Assembly: GCF_024172185.1 (NCBI RefSeq) | Contig: NZ_JAMZEC010000001.1 | Coordinates: forward strand, 7,849,001-7,913,000 | DNA length: 64,000 bases | Reading direction: 5' to 3' | Source: Nonomuraea roseoviolacea subsp. carminata | Lineage (GTDB): Bacteria > Actinomycetota > Actinomycetes > Streptosporangiales > Streptosporangiaceae | Notes under the pieces: generated by a model | The model's input: the letters and a program-made list of their open reading frames with translations, nothing else | Databases searched by the model: none | Told to the model about the DNA's origin: nothing | Translations under genes and position numbers: made by a program | Shown: positions 49,390-58,784 of the stretch, in pieces | Position numbering within the stretch: the stretch's first letter is position 1 | Layout: each line of letters starts with the position of its first letter

Positions 49390-51834
49390 ATGAAGATCGT
49401 CGTGTCGCTGAGCCGGTTGACGGCCGTCCCGCCGCCCAAGATCATGATGAGAATGACCGCGGCAACCGGCGACCCGCGCCGGGCACACGACGTGGCCGAC
49501 TTCCTGGCCCGGCTCCGCCGGCTCAAGGAACGTTCCGGCTGCACATACCGGCAGCTTGAGGAGCGCGCCGCGCGCAACGGTGACGTGCTGCCGCGCAGCA
49601 CCATCGCCGACGCCCTGCGGCGGCAGGCTCTGCCCCGGCCCGAGACGCTGTCCGCCTTCCTGCGCGCCTGCGGAGCCGACGACGAAATCCCGCTCTGGCT
49701 GGAGGCCAGAGGCCGGCTCGCCGAGCAGGCACCGCCCGGCCCGCCGGGTGCGACCGCCAGCCGGCCCGCCTCCGGCGAACCGCATGCCGTGGCGGGCGGC
49801 CCGGAGCACGGGCAGCCGCTCGTCCCCCGCCAGCTTCCCGCTCCACCCGCGCTCTTCGCGGGCCGGGTCGAGGAACTGGCCCAGCTCGACGCGGCGGCAG
49901 ACGACGGGGACGCGCCGGGCCGGACCGTGGTGATCTCGGCGATCGGCGGGGCCGGCGGGATCGGCAAGACGTCGCTGGCACTGCGATGGGCCCATCAGCG
50001 CCTCGATCGCTTCCCCGACGGCCAGCTCTACGTCGATCTTCGCGGGTTCAGCCCGGACCCGGAGCCGGTGCCACCGGACGTGCCCCTGCGCAACTTCCTC
50101 GAAGCCCTGGGAGTCGCGCCGGCCTCCATCCCGCACGACCTCGACGCCCAGGCGGCGCTGTTCCGCAGCGTCGTGGCCGGTCGCCGGATGCTGATCATGC
50201 TGGACAACGCCCGCGACACCACCCAGATCGTCCCGCTGCTGCCCGGCAGTCCGACCTGCACCGTGCTCGTCACGAGCCGCCATCGGCTGCGCGGCCTCGC
50301 CGTCACCCACGGCGCCCGCCTGCTCGCCCTGGACCGGCTCTCGGACGCCGAAGCCCGTGACCTGCTGGCCGGACACCTGGGCCGGCACCGGGTGGCCGAC
50401 CAACGCCCGGCGCTGGACGCGCTGATCGAGCACTGCGGCGGCCTGCCCCTGGCGCTGGCCGTCGTCGCCGCGCGGGCCGCAGCGCATCCCGACCATCCCC
50501 TCGCGGCGCTGGCGCAGGAGCTCCGCGACACCTCCGCCCGGCTCGACGCCCTGACCGCCGGGGAGGCCACGACCGATCTCCGTGCTGTCTTCTCCTGGTC
50601 CTGCCGCGCGCTCCAGTCGCCGGCCGGGATGGTCTTCGACCTGCTCGGCGTGGCCCCGGGCGTCGAGCTCGGCCTCGCGGCCGTGGCGAGCCTGACCGCC
50701 ACCCCCGTGGCCGGATGCCGGGAACTGCTGCGGCAACTGGAGGACACCTCGCTCGTGCAACAGCCCGCGCCGGGCCGCTTCCGGATGCACGACCTGGTGC
50801 ATCTCTACAGCGCGCAGCAGACGCCCGCCCGCCACGAGAGCGCCGACACGGCGCTGCGCCGGCTGGCGGACTTCTACCTGCACACCGCCTACGCGGCGGA
50901 CCGGCTGCTCGATCCCCGCCGCCCGCCCGTCGCCCTCGACGCGCCGGAGCCGGGCTGCGCGCCCCAGCCGCTCGAAGGTGCCGCCGAGGCGATGAGCTGG
51001 TTCGACCTCGAGCACGCCCAGCTCATCGAGATGCAGCAGGTCGCCATGCGCCGGGGCTGGTATCCGAGGGTCTGGCAACTGGCCCGTACCCTGGTCACCT
51101 TCCACGCGCGCCGCAGGCGCAGCCGGGACCAACTGACCGTGTGGCACGCCGGCCTGGAAGCGGCGCGGGAGTCGGCCGACCTGACCGCGCAGGCGCTGGC
51201 CCACCGCTACCTCGGCCAGGCGTACACGGCCGAACGCCGCGACGAGGACGCCTTCGACCACCTTCGCCAGGCGCTGCGCTGCGCCCAGCAGGGCGGTGAC
51301 ACCGGTGAGGAGGCGCGCACCCACTACGCGCTGGCCGTCGGCTGGGAACGCCACGGCGACTTCCACCAGGCGCTCGACCACGCCCGCCAGGCCCTGACGC
51401 TCGTCCAGGACCTCGGCAGCGCGGTGGAGGAGGCCCGGGCCCTCAACGCGATCGGCTGGCTGGAGGCCAGGCTGCGCCGCTACGACGAGGCCGAGACGAA
51501 CTGCCGGCACGCCCTGGACCTCTTCCGCCGCCACGGACACCCCGACGGCGAGGCCGACACCCTGCACAGCCTCGGCCTGATCGCCCAGCACAAGGGCGAG
51601 CACGCCGACGCGCTGACCTACTACCAGCAGGCGCTGGAGATGTACCGGGAGGTCGGCAACACGCGGGGGGAGGCAGAGTCCCTGGACAGCCTCGGCCAGG
51701 TCTACGCCGCCCGCCGCCAGTACGCCGACGCCCACCGGGCCTGGCGCCGGACACTGGACCTGCTGGACGCCCAGCAGCGGGTACGGGAGGCGGACCTGCT
51801 GCGGCTGCGCATGGCGTCCCTGCCTCGTCGCTGA
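49390..51834 (+). CDS. HTH / NB-ARC / TPR regulator (STAND ATPase)
   Basis: An 814-residue signal-transduction ATPase. N-terminal XRE-like HTH (~35-100; DVADFLARLRRLKERSGCTY). NB-ARC nucleotide domain with Walker A GAGGIGKTSLALRW (~200) and Walker B RRMLIMLDNA, then GLPLALAVVAA. From ~540 to the end come about six TPR units (YLGQAYTAERRDEDAFDHLR, HSLGLIAQHKGEHADALTYY). Start at ATG 49390 is weakly supported; ATGs at 49444-49453 are alternatives. Its ATPase core closely resembles that of the SARP protein at 58785, and both flank the RHS1 gene. Confidence 0.88.
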   Translation: MKIVVSLSRLTAVPPPKIMMRMTAATGDPRRAHDVADFLARLRRLKERSGCTYRQLEERAARNGDVLPRSTIADALRRQALPRPETLSAFLRACGADDEIPLWLEARGRLAEQAPPGPPGATASRPASGEPHAVAGGPEHGQPLVPRQLPAPPALFAGRVEELAQLDAAADDGDAPGRTVVISAIGGAGGIGKTSLALRWAHQRLDRFPDGQLYVDLRGFSPDPEPVPPDVPLRNFLEALGVAPASIPHDLDAQAALFRSVVAGRRMLIMLDNARDTTQIVPLLPGSPTCTVLVTSRHRLRGLAVTHGARLLALDRLSDAEARDLLAGHLGRHRVADQRPALDALIEHCGGLPLALAVVAARAAAHPDHPLAALAQELRDTSARLDALTAGEATTDLRAVFSWSCRALQSPAGMVFDLLGVAPGVELGLAAVASLTATPVAGCRELLRQLEDTSLVQQPAPGRFRMHDLVHLYSAQQTPARHESADTALRRLADFYLHTAYAADRLLDPRRPPVALDAPEPGCAPQPLEGAAEAMSWFDLEHAQLIEMQQVAMRRGWYPRVWQLARTLVTFHARRRRSRDQLTVWHAGLEAARESADLTAQALAHRYLGQAYTAERRDEDAFDHLRQALRCAQQGGDTGEEARTHYALAVGWERHGDFHQALDHARQALTLVQDLGSAVEEARALNAIGWLEARLRRYDEAETNCRHALDLFRRHGHPDGEADTLHSLGLIAQHKGEHADALTYYQQALEMYREVGNTRGEAESLDSLGQVYAARRQYADAHRAWRRTLDLLDAQQRVREADLLRLRMASLPRR

Positions 51835-51906
51835 CGGCCGGGGTGATCTGCAGCCGTCGCTTCTGCGGAACAGCAGATGTGCGGGCCCCCGACTCTCGTG
51901 TTCGGG

Positions 51907-52290
51907 TCAGGAAGGCAAGAGGGCCGCTTTCAGCACGAGCAACGCCGCCAGGATGGCCACCAGCTTGATCGTGAATTTCATCTGTCCGGGCTGACCCGAC
52001 CGGGTGTCTCCGCCCGTAGCCCATAGCCGGATGTCACTGCCCTGCCCGAGGGATGCCAGGGCAAGGGATAGCGTCACCACGGAGAAGTAGGCGAGCATCT
52101 CACGGACGGGCCAGTGCTTGAGGGCCCCGAGGAGCGCGACCGCCCCCGTTCCCACCAGCGCCGCCAGCACGATCTGCCATTTCAGGGCCCGGGTGGGCAT
52201 CAGCCGCGCGAATATCGTGACGAATGCTGCACCGCACACAAGGGCGATGCCCCAGGCCGCGAAGAGGGGGACGGTCTCGAATGAGGTCAT
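51907..52290 (-). CDS. Small 4-TM membrane protein, candidate RHS immunity protein
   Basis: A 127-residue protein with four predicted membrane helices (PLFAAWGIALVCGAAFVTIF; IVLAALVGTGAVALLGAL; MLAYFSVVTLSLALASLG; IKLVAILAALLVLKAALL). ATG 52290 follows GGAGGAAAACAG. It sits directly downstream of the RHS1 gene on the same strand, the standard place for an immunity gene of a polymorphic toxin. Codon use is less GC-biased than neighbours, as is the toxin tip. Its sequence is not one I recognise; the immunity role is inferred from position and topology. Confidence 0.6.
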   Translation of the reverse strand: MTSFETVPLFAAWGIALVCGAAFVTIFARLMPTRALKWQIVLAALVGTGAVALLGALKHWPVREMLAYFSVVTLSLALASLGQGSDIRLWATGGDTRSGQPGQMKFTIKLVAILAALLVLKAALLPS

Positions 52291-52327
52291 CTGTTTTCCT
52301 CCGATTGCCGACAGGTCCACCGGGAGG

Positions 52328-52357
52328 ACGCGCACGCCCAAGATGGAGCGTGCGCGT
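52328..52357 (-). terminator. Strong hairpin after RHS1 stop
   Basis: ACGCGCACGC-N10-GCGTGCGCGT, perfect 10-bp arms, 11 bp past the RHS1 stop and before the immunity candidate. No T-tract follows, so read-through at reduced level is plausible and would set the RHS/immunity ratio. Confidence 0.5.
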
Positions 52358-52368
52358 CGCGTGATCTC

Positions 52369-55300
52369 TCAGTCTCCCCCCGACACGCTCATAACGTTGA
52401 ATATCGTTCCGGGTCCTTCCAGCAGAACCTGGCCGGCCTTCGCGACCCGTCTCTGCGTGGCGGCACTGTAGGTGTTTCCGGTGATTCCGGTGAACGAGCG
52501 CGCCGAAGCCGCGTGGCGCTCCATCGCCGCGGCGACTCCGCCTGCCCTGCGGGTCACCTTGTTGAAGAGATTGCCGGCCCTCGCCCAGGCGGATCCCGCT
52601 TTGCTGGCGCCGGTGAAGACCCTTCCGGCGCCACCGAGCACAAGGCCGGCCGCCGTCTCGCCGAGTTGTTTGCCGGCTTTGCGCCAATCCCCGCCGATCG
52701 CGTAAGCCGCCGCGCTGGCCGCGCCCGTCGTGGCCGAGATCGCGGCGAAAGTCGCCCCTACGGGCTGCAGCCCTGGAACGAATGTCAGCACCGAGCCGAC
52801 CAGGCCCGTCGCCGCGCTCACCACGCCGAGTCCGTCACCCAACTCGCTGAGCCACGACTTCTTGCCCTTGTCCACTTCCTTCTTCTTGCGCGCCGCCTCG
52901 TCGGCCTTCTTCTTCTTGGCCGCCGCCTCTTTCTTCTTCGCCTCAGCGACCCTGCGCTTGCTCTCCGCGATACCCTTCTTCAGGTCCTTCTGGTACTTCG
53001 GCGAGGCGAGGACCCGGTCGCGCTTCTGGTAGTACTTCTTGTAGATCTTCACCTCTTTTTTGGCGGCGTTGTCGGCCAGTTGCGTGTAGCGCTTTTTGAG
53101 TTTCTTGTCCTTGGTGTTGGCGGCCAGCCTGCGCAGGCCGAGTTCGCGTTGCGGGCAGTAGTCCTCGGCGCACAGGCCCGTCGCGTCGAGCTGGTCCACC
53201 GGGTCGCTGGCCGCGTAGGTGTACGGGTTCAGCGTCTGCGGCGCGTCGGAGTTGATCACCGGGTCCACGCTGATGAAGCGGCCCGTGGCCGGATCGTACT
53301 CGCGGGCTCCCAGATGGACCAGGCCCGTCGGGTCCACCGTGCCGCCGACGAACCCGCGATCCGCCGGCCAGGCGCCGGGCTTGGCCCCCCGGGACTCGCC
53401 GAACGGCAGCAGGTAGCGGCGGGTGACCGCGAGGTCGTCGGCCCGGATCGCCACCTCGGCCGTGCCGTGGTGGTCGGAGAAGATCCAGGTGAGCTTGTCG
53501 TCGTCAGCGCCCGTGCGGATCGCGACGGTGGTGCCGCCCTGACTGTAGTACCGGGTGGCGCTCACCGCCCCGGTGGCCGCGTCGCGCCGGAGCTCGGTCT
53601 CGCCCAGGTAGACGGTCGTGCCCGCCGGGTCGCGGCGGACGATCCGGTCTCCGTCGGCGTCGTACAGGTACGCGGTCGTCGCCCCGTTCTCCGTGACCGA
53701 GGCCAGGTGCCCTTCGGCGTCCCAGGTCAGCGACTGCGTCCTGCCGCCGGCTGTGCGGCCGGTGGTGTTGCCGTCGCTGTCGTAGGCGTAGGTGTCGGTG
53801 CCCGACGCGCCGGGGCCGGCCGTCGACACCGAGCGCAGCGTGTGCGGCTGGGCGGCGCCCGCGGCGGGGTAGGTGTAGGTGCGCGTGGTGTTCCCGGCGG
53901 CGGCGTGCCGCACCTCGCTGGTCCGATTGCCCGTCTTGTCGTAGGTGTAGGAGTGCCAGTACGGGGCCGGGCCGCCCAGCGCGTTCACGTCCGGCGCGTC
54001 GCCGCAGTCGCCCGAGGCGGGGGTCCACGCCTCGGTCAGGCGGCTCAGGTAGTCGTTGCGGTAGCACTGGGTGTCGGCGGCGGCCCCCTCGGGGGCGTCC
54101 GTGGTGGACAGCAGGTTGCCGGCCGGGTCGTAGGTGTAGGTGCGGTCGCTGACCACCCTGTCGGTGTCGGAGGCGCGCTCGACCTTGCTCCTCGTCAGCC
54201 GCCGGGTGGCCGGGTCGCGCTCGAAGCTCTGTCCCACCTGCCGGTCTCCCGACCCGAACGCGACGTCCGTGACGTCGCCGAACACGTCGTAGGAGGTCCC
54301 GGCGAGGTATTCGGCCAGGCCGGACAGGGTGGAGGGCAGGTCGGTGTCGTCGTCGTAGCGCTGGGTCAGGGTCTCGGCGGGCAGCCCGCCCGCCGCCGGC
54401 AGCTTGGTGGTGGTGAGCCGGCCGAAGGAGTCGTAGGTGTAGGTGGTGTCGTAGGTGCCGCCGAGCCCGGTCTCCGCCGCGGGGAGGGTGACCCGGGAGC
54501 CGGTGGGCTGGCCCGTGGCCGGCTGGTAGCCGAGCGTCTCGCTGCTGTAGACGTTCTGCCCGGCGTACCGCCTGGCGGCCACCGGGAGGCCCTTGCCGCC
54601 CGGCAGGGTGTCGTACGTCCACTCCGCGAGCTTGACGCCGGTGACCGACCCCTCGTAGGTGGCCGTCATCCGGCCCAGCGCGTCATAGGTGTTGGCGAGG
54701 GTGCGGCCGCGCGAGTCGGTGGTGGACACCAGCCGGTCCTCGTCGTCGTAGGCGTAGCTGCTGACGCCGCTGTCCGGGTCCTCGCTGCGGACCTTGCGTC
54801 CGCGCAGGTCGTAGCCGTACCGCCAGACGTTGCCCGCCGGATCGGTGACGGAGGACTGCGCACCGGACGGCGTGTAGGTGTAGCGGGTCGCGTCGTACGT
54901 GCCGGTGGGGGAGCCGCCGGTGTACTGCCGCAGCTCCACCGTCCGGCCGTCGGCGTCGAAGAGCTTCATCGTGACGATCTCGCCGTCGGGCGGGTCCACC
55001 GCCGTCCAGTCGCCGCCGTACGTGGTGGTGGTGCGCCATTTCTCGGCGCCCATGGACAGGAAGACCTCCGTGCTCTCGCGGTCCGCCCCGTCGTAGGTGT
55101 ACCGGGTCTGCGCGGGCACCTTGCTGTCGGCCAGCGGGGCGACGAGCGTGCCGCTGGGCGGCGCGTCGTTCCAGTACGCGGCGTTGGACGTGGCCAGCCG
55201 GCCGTGGTCGTCGTGGAAGGTGTCGGAGATCAGCCGGCCCCCGGTGGGCGACGGCACCTGGGTCTGCCTGGTCCGCAGGAACCCGTCCAGGAGGGTGTAG

Positions 55301-58300
55301 CTGTCCCGGTAGGAGCCGTTCGGGCGGAGCAGGCCGGTGGTGACGACGCTGTGCCCGGTGTTGCGGACCTGGTAGGCGAAGCGGGCGTGCGGGCTGTCAC
55401 CCGCGGCCCTGGACCGGCCCGGCCCCCACGCGGCGGTCACCCGGCCGAGCGGGTCGTACGTCTGCTCGGTGCGGCGCCCGTTGGGGTCCACCGTCGCCAG
55501 GGTGTTGCCGGTCAGCGGGTCGAACGACGCGGTGGTCGCGTGGCCGAGCGCGTTGCTGGTCACGAGCTGTGTGACCGGGCCGCCGAGCTCCGGGGTGTAG
55601 GCCGTGGTCGTCGTGTTGCCGAGGGCATCGGTGGCCTTGACCACCCGGCCGTGCCTGTCCCGCTCGGAGGCGCCGGCCGTGGAGTACACGGGCCGGTCGC
55701 CGGACCACGAGGCCGCCTCCTCGCTGCCGGTGACGTCTCCCTTCGGCGGAGGCTCGCCCCAGGTCTTGGACCCGTCGTAGTAGAAACGCTGGTCGGAGAC
55801 CAGGTCGCGGGGCAGGAACCTGGGGCCGTCGCAGCGCACGGAGAAGGTCTGGACCCGCGATTCGGCGTCGATGATCCAGTCGGTCTTGTTGAGCGCGTAG
55901 GTGTAGGTGGTGCAGGTGTCGTCGGCGGGGGTGGACAGGTCGCCGAGGTCGTTCTCCTCCGTCACGTTGCCGGTGTCCGGGTCGTACGCGCTGGTCACCT
56001 CGGTCTTGCGTACCGTGCCGTCGGCCAGGCCGTTGGTGTAGCCCAGCTCCGTGCGCTCCTCGGTGAGATGGGCCTCCAGCGCGGTGCCGTCGGCCCGCAC
56101 CCGCCGCGCGCTGGTCCTCAGCACGGCGGGCAGGGAGATGGTGCGCTGCAGCCAGTCTCCGTCGCCGTCGAAGACCGTGGTCTGCAGGGCGACGCCCCGC
56201 CAGTACGGCTGGTCGTCCACCGGATCGTCGCCACGGAAGTAGGGGACCTTGACCTCGCGTGTCCCGCCGGAGGTCTTGTCGTCGTCCATGCCGCGCAGGA
56301 AGAGGTGCTCGGTGCGGGTCCGCGTGCCGCGGTTCGCGTCGCCCGTGCGCACCTCCACCTTCTGGTACCCGCGCCACTGGCCCCAGCTGTGATACCGGTC
56401 AGGGGTCAGCTCGCTGTCGTCGTGGTGCCAGAGCGCCTCGCCTGGGTCGAGGTACCTGTAGTCGGTGACCTGGGCGGGGGAGTCGGTCCCGCTGTCCTCG
56501 CTCACTCGGGAGACCACCAGCTTGTGGAACCAGTCGAGGGTGGGCTCGGTCGCTCCGGAGCGCATCCAGAACGAGGGGTAGCAGTTGTCCCGGTTCTGGT
56601 CGGCCGTCGGGAGCTTCTGGGGCGTGCAGGTGTGCGGGGTGTAGGTGACCGCGATCTGACCGCCGGTCTCGTTGGTGATCTTCTGCACCCGCCACTTGTT
56701 CATGGGAGCGTCCTGGTCGTCGCTCGCGTCGACCCGGTTCGGGTAGCGGATGCCGCTGAACGTCACGGGGGGCAGCGTCGCCGTCCCGCCGGCCAGCCCG
56801 GTGTGGACGATCGCGTCCAGCCACAGGCCGCGGCCCCCGATGTCGTTGCTGTCCGGGAACGTGTGGGTCAGCGTCCACTCGTCGACGTCGCGGTACCGGC
56901 CCCCGGAGTAGACCTGCGTGGTCACCTTGGCCAGTCGCTTGGACGTCCAGAACGTCGGGGACGTGACCGCGCACGAGGTGGCGGCGCACGCCTCGTCCCA
57001 AGGGGTGTCCGGCCAGTTCTGCGGTTGTTCCTGCGCGCAGGTCGTGCCGGGCACGCAGCGGTCGGCGGCGGTGAAGACCACGCGCGCCGAGGCCGGCGTG
57101 GTCGCGTCGGCCCGCAGGCCGTACTCCACGCTCGCCAGGTATCCGCCCCGCGTGTACGGCGTCACCGTGGCGCCGTCCCTGGCGTAGTGGTTCGTCTCCT
57201 GCTGGTAGGAGTACGCCATCGCGTCGCCGTGCCGATCCACGACGTAGTCCAGGTTCCAGCGGTACGCCTGCCGGCACCAGGAGGCGGCGAAGGTCGCCTG
57301 GTGGCACGGCTCAGGCTTGCCGCCGGTGACGTCGTCGCCGAAGACCGGCACCGTCCACGCGGAGTTCGCCGTCGCCGAGCGCCCGAAGAAGTACTGGGTC
57401 CCGTCGGTCGAGGTGACCTTCCAGTACTCGCCGTCGTCGTCGCCGTTGGCCGCCCCGGTCAGCCGCTCGACGCGCCAGCCCTGGTCGTTGTCCACCCGCC
57501 ACTGCCCGGACGCGTCGTCCCGCACCAGCTCACCGGACATTCCGGGGAGCGAGAGCGTGGCGTTGTCCGACTGCCAGCACAGGTCCTGCGACCCCGCCTG
57601 GCCGTCGTCCTTGCAGCTGACGTACGACCGCTCGACGTATCCGGACGACAGGTCGAAGCCCTCGCCCGCCCACGACGGCTGGTTGTTGGTGGCCGCGGTC
57701 CGCCCGTCCACGACGCCTGACGAGTACGACAGCGTCACGTCCGGCTCGATCCCCGGCACCTCCGGCGCCTTCATCGGGTACGACCAGCCGAAGTCACCCG
57801 ACTCCAGGCCCACGGACCAGGAGGACGACGGCGACAGCGAGGTCGGCTGGAAGCTGCCGGTGCTGCCGGAGGGCGCGGCCGTGACGGCGAACAGGCCGCC
57901 GGTCACCTCGGCGCTGATCCGTCCCGCCTTCCCGTCGTTGCGCGCGGCCACGGTCTCCCGCGTGCCGCAGGTCGCCGGGCCGGTCAGGGCGCACTCGGGC
58001 ATCCGCACCACGGCGAGGCGAGCCGCCCAGTCGCCTCCGTACGCGTGGCGGAAGCCCGAATAGTCCATCTCCACGCGCATCCGGCCGGCGGCCGGCTGCA
58101 CGGCCGAGAGCCGGAGCAGCACGCCGGCCACTCCGGCGCGGGCCGCGGCCGCGCGGTCCAGCACCTCCACCCGGACCTTGGAGGCCGCGGGGGCCGCCGC
58201 CGGCGTGCCCGCGCGCGCGGTGGCGGCGACCTTGGCGGGGCCGACCCACACGGGCAGGGTGCCCGCCCGCCGCGCCTGCGCCGTTCGGACGCCGCTCGGG

Positions 58301-58584
58301 GCCGGCGCGTCCAGCGTCACGTCCGCGGTTCCGGCGCCCGGCCAGGTCACTGCGGGTGAGGTGCGCAGCGCGGACGCCGAGTCGGCGTCGGCCGAGGGCC
58401 GCCGCACGGGCACCGCCTTCACCGGGACGGACACCGGATCGGGCGGGGCCGGTCGAGCCCGGGAGGAGACGCCCGTCGTGGCCGACACCGGGGTGACGGC
58501 CACGACGGGTAACCCCAGCGCGAGCGCGACGAGCATCGCCAGGCCGGACAGGAACGACGTGCGGGAACGCGCGGAACTGACCAT
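52369..58584 (-). CDS. Secreted RHS/YD-repeat polymorphic toxin-like protein (RHS1)
   Basis: A 2071-residue exported protein. A signal peptide covers residues ~1-36. A SpvB/insecticidal-toxin-like N-terminal region follows (SFQPTSLSPSSSWSVGLESG, GEGFDLSSGYVERSY, VTSTDGTQYFFGRSA). YD repeats (~1150-1700) include DPLGRVTAAWG and YDLRGRKVRSEDP. The core ends VHLGAREYDPATGRFISVDP...SDPVDQLDATGL at ~1804, matching the RHS autocleavage motif. The last 267 residues (52372-53172) are a Lys-rich helical stretch, then hydrophobic segments and GNTYSAATQRRVAKAGQVLL, with no nuclease motif I know. ATG 58584 with CCGGAGAGACC. Confidence 0.93.
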   Translation of the reverse strand: MVSSARSRTSFLSGLAMLVALALGLPVVAVTPVSATTGVSSRARPAPPDPVSVPVKAVPVRRPSADADSASALRTSPAVTWPGAGTADVTLDAPAPSGVRTAQARRAGTLPVWVGPAKVAATARAGTPAAAPAASKVRVEVLDRAAAARAGVAGVLLRLSAVQPAAGRMRVEMDYSGFRHAYGGDWAARLAVVRMPECALTGPATCGTRETVAARNDGKAGRISAEVTGGLFAVTAAPSGSTGSFQPTSLSPSSSWSVGLESGDFGWSYPMKAPEVPGIEPDVTLSYSSGVVDGRTAATNNQPSWAGEGFDLSSGYVERSYVSCKDDGQAGSQDLCWQSDNATLSLPGMSGELVRDDASGQWRVDNDQGWRVERLTGAANGDDDGEYWKVTSTDGTQYFFGRSATANSAWTVPVFGDDVTGGKPEPCHQATFAASWCRQAYRWNLDYVVDRHGDAMAYSYQQETNHYARDGATVTPYTRGGYLASVEYGLRADATTPASARVVFTAADRCVPGTTCAQEQPQNWPDTPWDEACAATSCAVTSPTFWTSKRLAKVTTQVYSGGRYRDVDEWTLTHTFPDSNDIGGRGLWLDAIVHTGLAGGTATLPPVTFSGIRYPNRVDASDDQDAPMNKWRVQKITNETGGQIAVTYTPHTCTPQKLPTADQNRDNCYPSFWMRSGATEPTLDWFHKLVVSRVSEDSGTDSPAQVTDYRYLDPGEALWHHDDSELTPDRYHSWGQWRGYQKVEVRTGDANRGTRTRTEHLFLRGMDDDKTSGGTREVKVPYFRGDDPVDDQPYWRGVALQTTVFDGDGDWLQRTISLPAVLRTSARRVRADGTALEAHLTEERTELGYTNGLADGTVRKTEVTSAYDPDTGNVTEENDLGDLSTPADDTCTTYTYALNKTDWIIDAESRVQTFSVRCDGPRFLPRDLVSDQRFYYDGSKTWGEPPPKGDVTGSEEAASWSGDRPVYSTAGASERDRHGRVVKATDALGNTTTTAYTPELGGPVTQLVTSNALGHATTASFDPLTGNTLATVDPNGRRTEQTYDPLGRVTAAWGPGRSRAAGDSPHARFAYQVRNTGHSVVTTGLLRPNGSYRDSYTLLDGFLRTRQTQVPSPTGGRLISDTFHDDHGRLATSNAAYWNDAPPSGTLVAPLADSKVPAQTRYTYDGADRESTEVFLSMGAEKWRTTTTYGGDWTAVDPPDGEIVTMKLFDADGRTVELRQYTGGSPTGTYDATRYTYTPSGAQSSVTDPAGNVWRYGYDLRGRKVRSEDPDSGVSSYAYDDEDRLVSTTDSRGRTLANTYDALGRMTATYEGSVTGVKLAEWTYDTLPGGKGLPVAARRYAGQNVYSSETLGYQPATGQPTGSRVTLPAAETGLGGTYDTTYTYDSFGRLTTTKLPAAGGLPAETLTQRYDDDTDLPSTLSGLAEYLAGTSYDVFGDVTDVAFGSGDRQVGQSFERDPATRRLTRSKVERASDTDRVVSDRTYTYDPAGNLLSTTDAPEGAAADTQCYRNDYLSRLTEAWTPASGDCGDAPDVNALGGPAPYWHSYTYDKTGNRTSEVRHAAAGNTTRTYTYPAAGAAQPHTLRSVSTAGPGASGTDTYAYDSDGNTTGRTAGGRTQSLTWDAEGHLASVTENGATTAYLYDADGDRIVRRDPAGTTVYLGETELRRDAATGAVSATRYYSQGGTTVAIRTGADDDKLTWIFSDHHGTAEVAIRADDLAVTRRYLLPFGESRGAKPGAWPADRGFVGGTVDPTGLVHLGAREYDPATGRFISVDPVINSDAPQTLNPYTYAASDPVDQLDATGLCAEDYCPQRELGLRRLAANTKDKKLKKRYTQLADNAAKKEVKIYKKYYQKRDRVLASPKYQKDLKKGIAESKRRVAEAKKKEAAAKKKKADEAARKKKEVDKGKKSWLSELGDGLGVVSAATGLVGSVLTFVPGLQPVGATFAAISATTGAASAAAYAIGGDWRKAGKQLGETAAGLVLGGAGRVFTGASKAGSAWARAGNLFNKVTRRAGGVAAAMERHAASARSFTGITGNTYSAATQRRVAKAGQVLLEGPGTIFNVMSVSGGD

Positions 58585-58784
58585 GGTCTCTCCGGGTGAC
58601 GTGACAAGGGATGCGTCGATGCGCGGGCGGCGACCTCCACGGCGCGAGCGCTTCCGGGCCGCGGGTCTCCGGCCGCCCACGGCCACCATGTGGGGATGAC
58701 CTTGGACAGACCCTGTGCGATCTTTGAATCCGCTTGATGGCGGTATGTCCCGTGGTGCGGTCAACGGTCCTGGGAGACGAGAAG
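58585..58784. promoter_or_regulatory. Divergent control region RHS1 / SARP
   Basis: A 200-bp spacer between divergent starts. It carries ribosome sites for both genes at its edges and an AT-richer segment (GATCTTTGAATCCGCTTGAT, 58719-58738) that could host promoter elements. No clean -35/-10 pair or SARP heptamer repeat could be assigned by eye. Confidence 0.35.

Noticed and set aside
49333..51735. An 800-codon minus-strand frame
   Set aside because: Antisense of the NB-ARC/TPR regulator, which has intact Walker motifs.
51835..51906. ATCTGC...GCAGAT repeat after the NB-ARC gene as terminator
   Set aside because: The 6-bp arms enclose a long loop and there is no T-run; too weak to call.
52513..57720. 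A 1735-codon plus-strand frame
   Set aside because: Antisense shadow of RHS1 caused by high GC3; it shows no domain and is repetitive Val/Gly/Arg.
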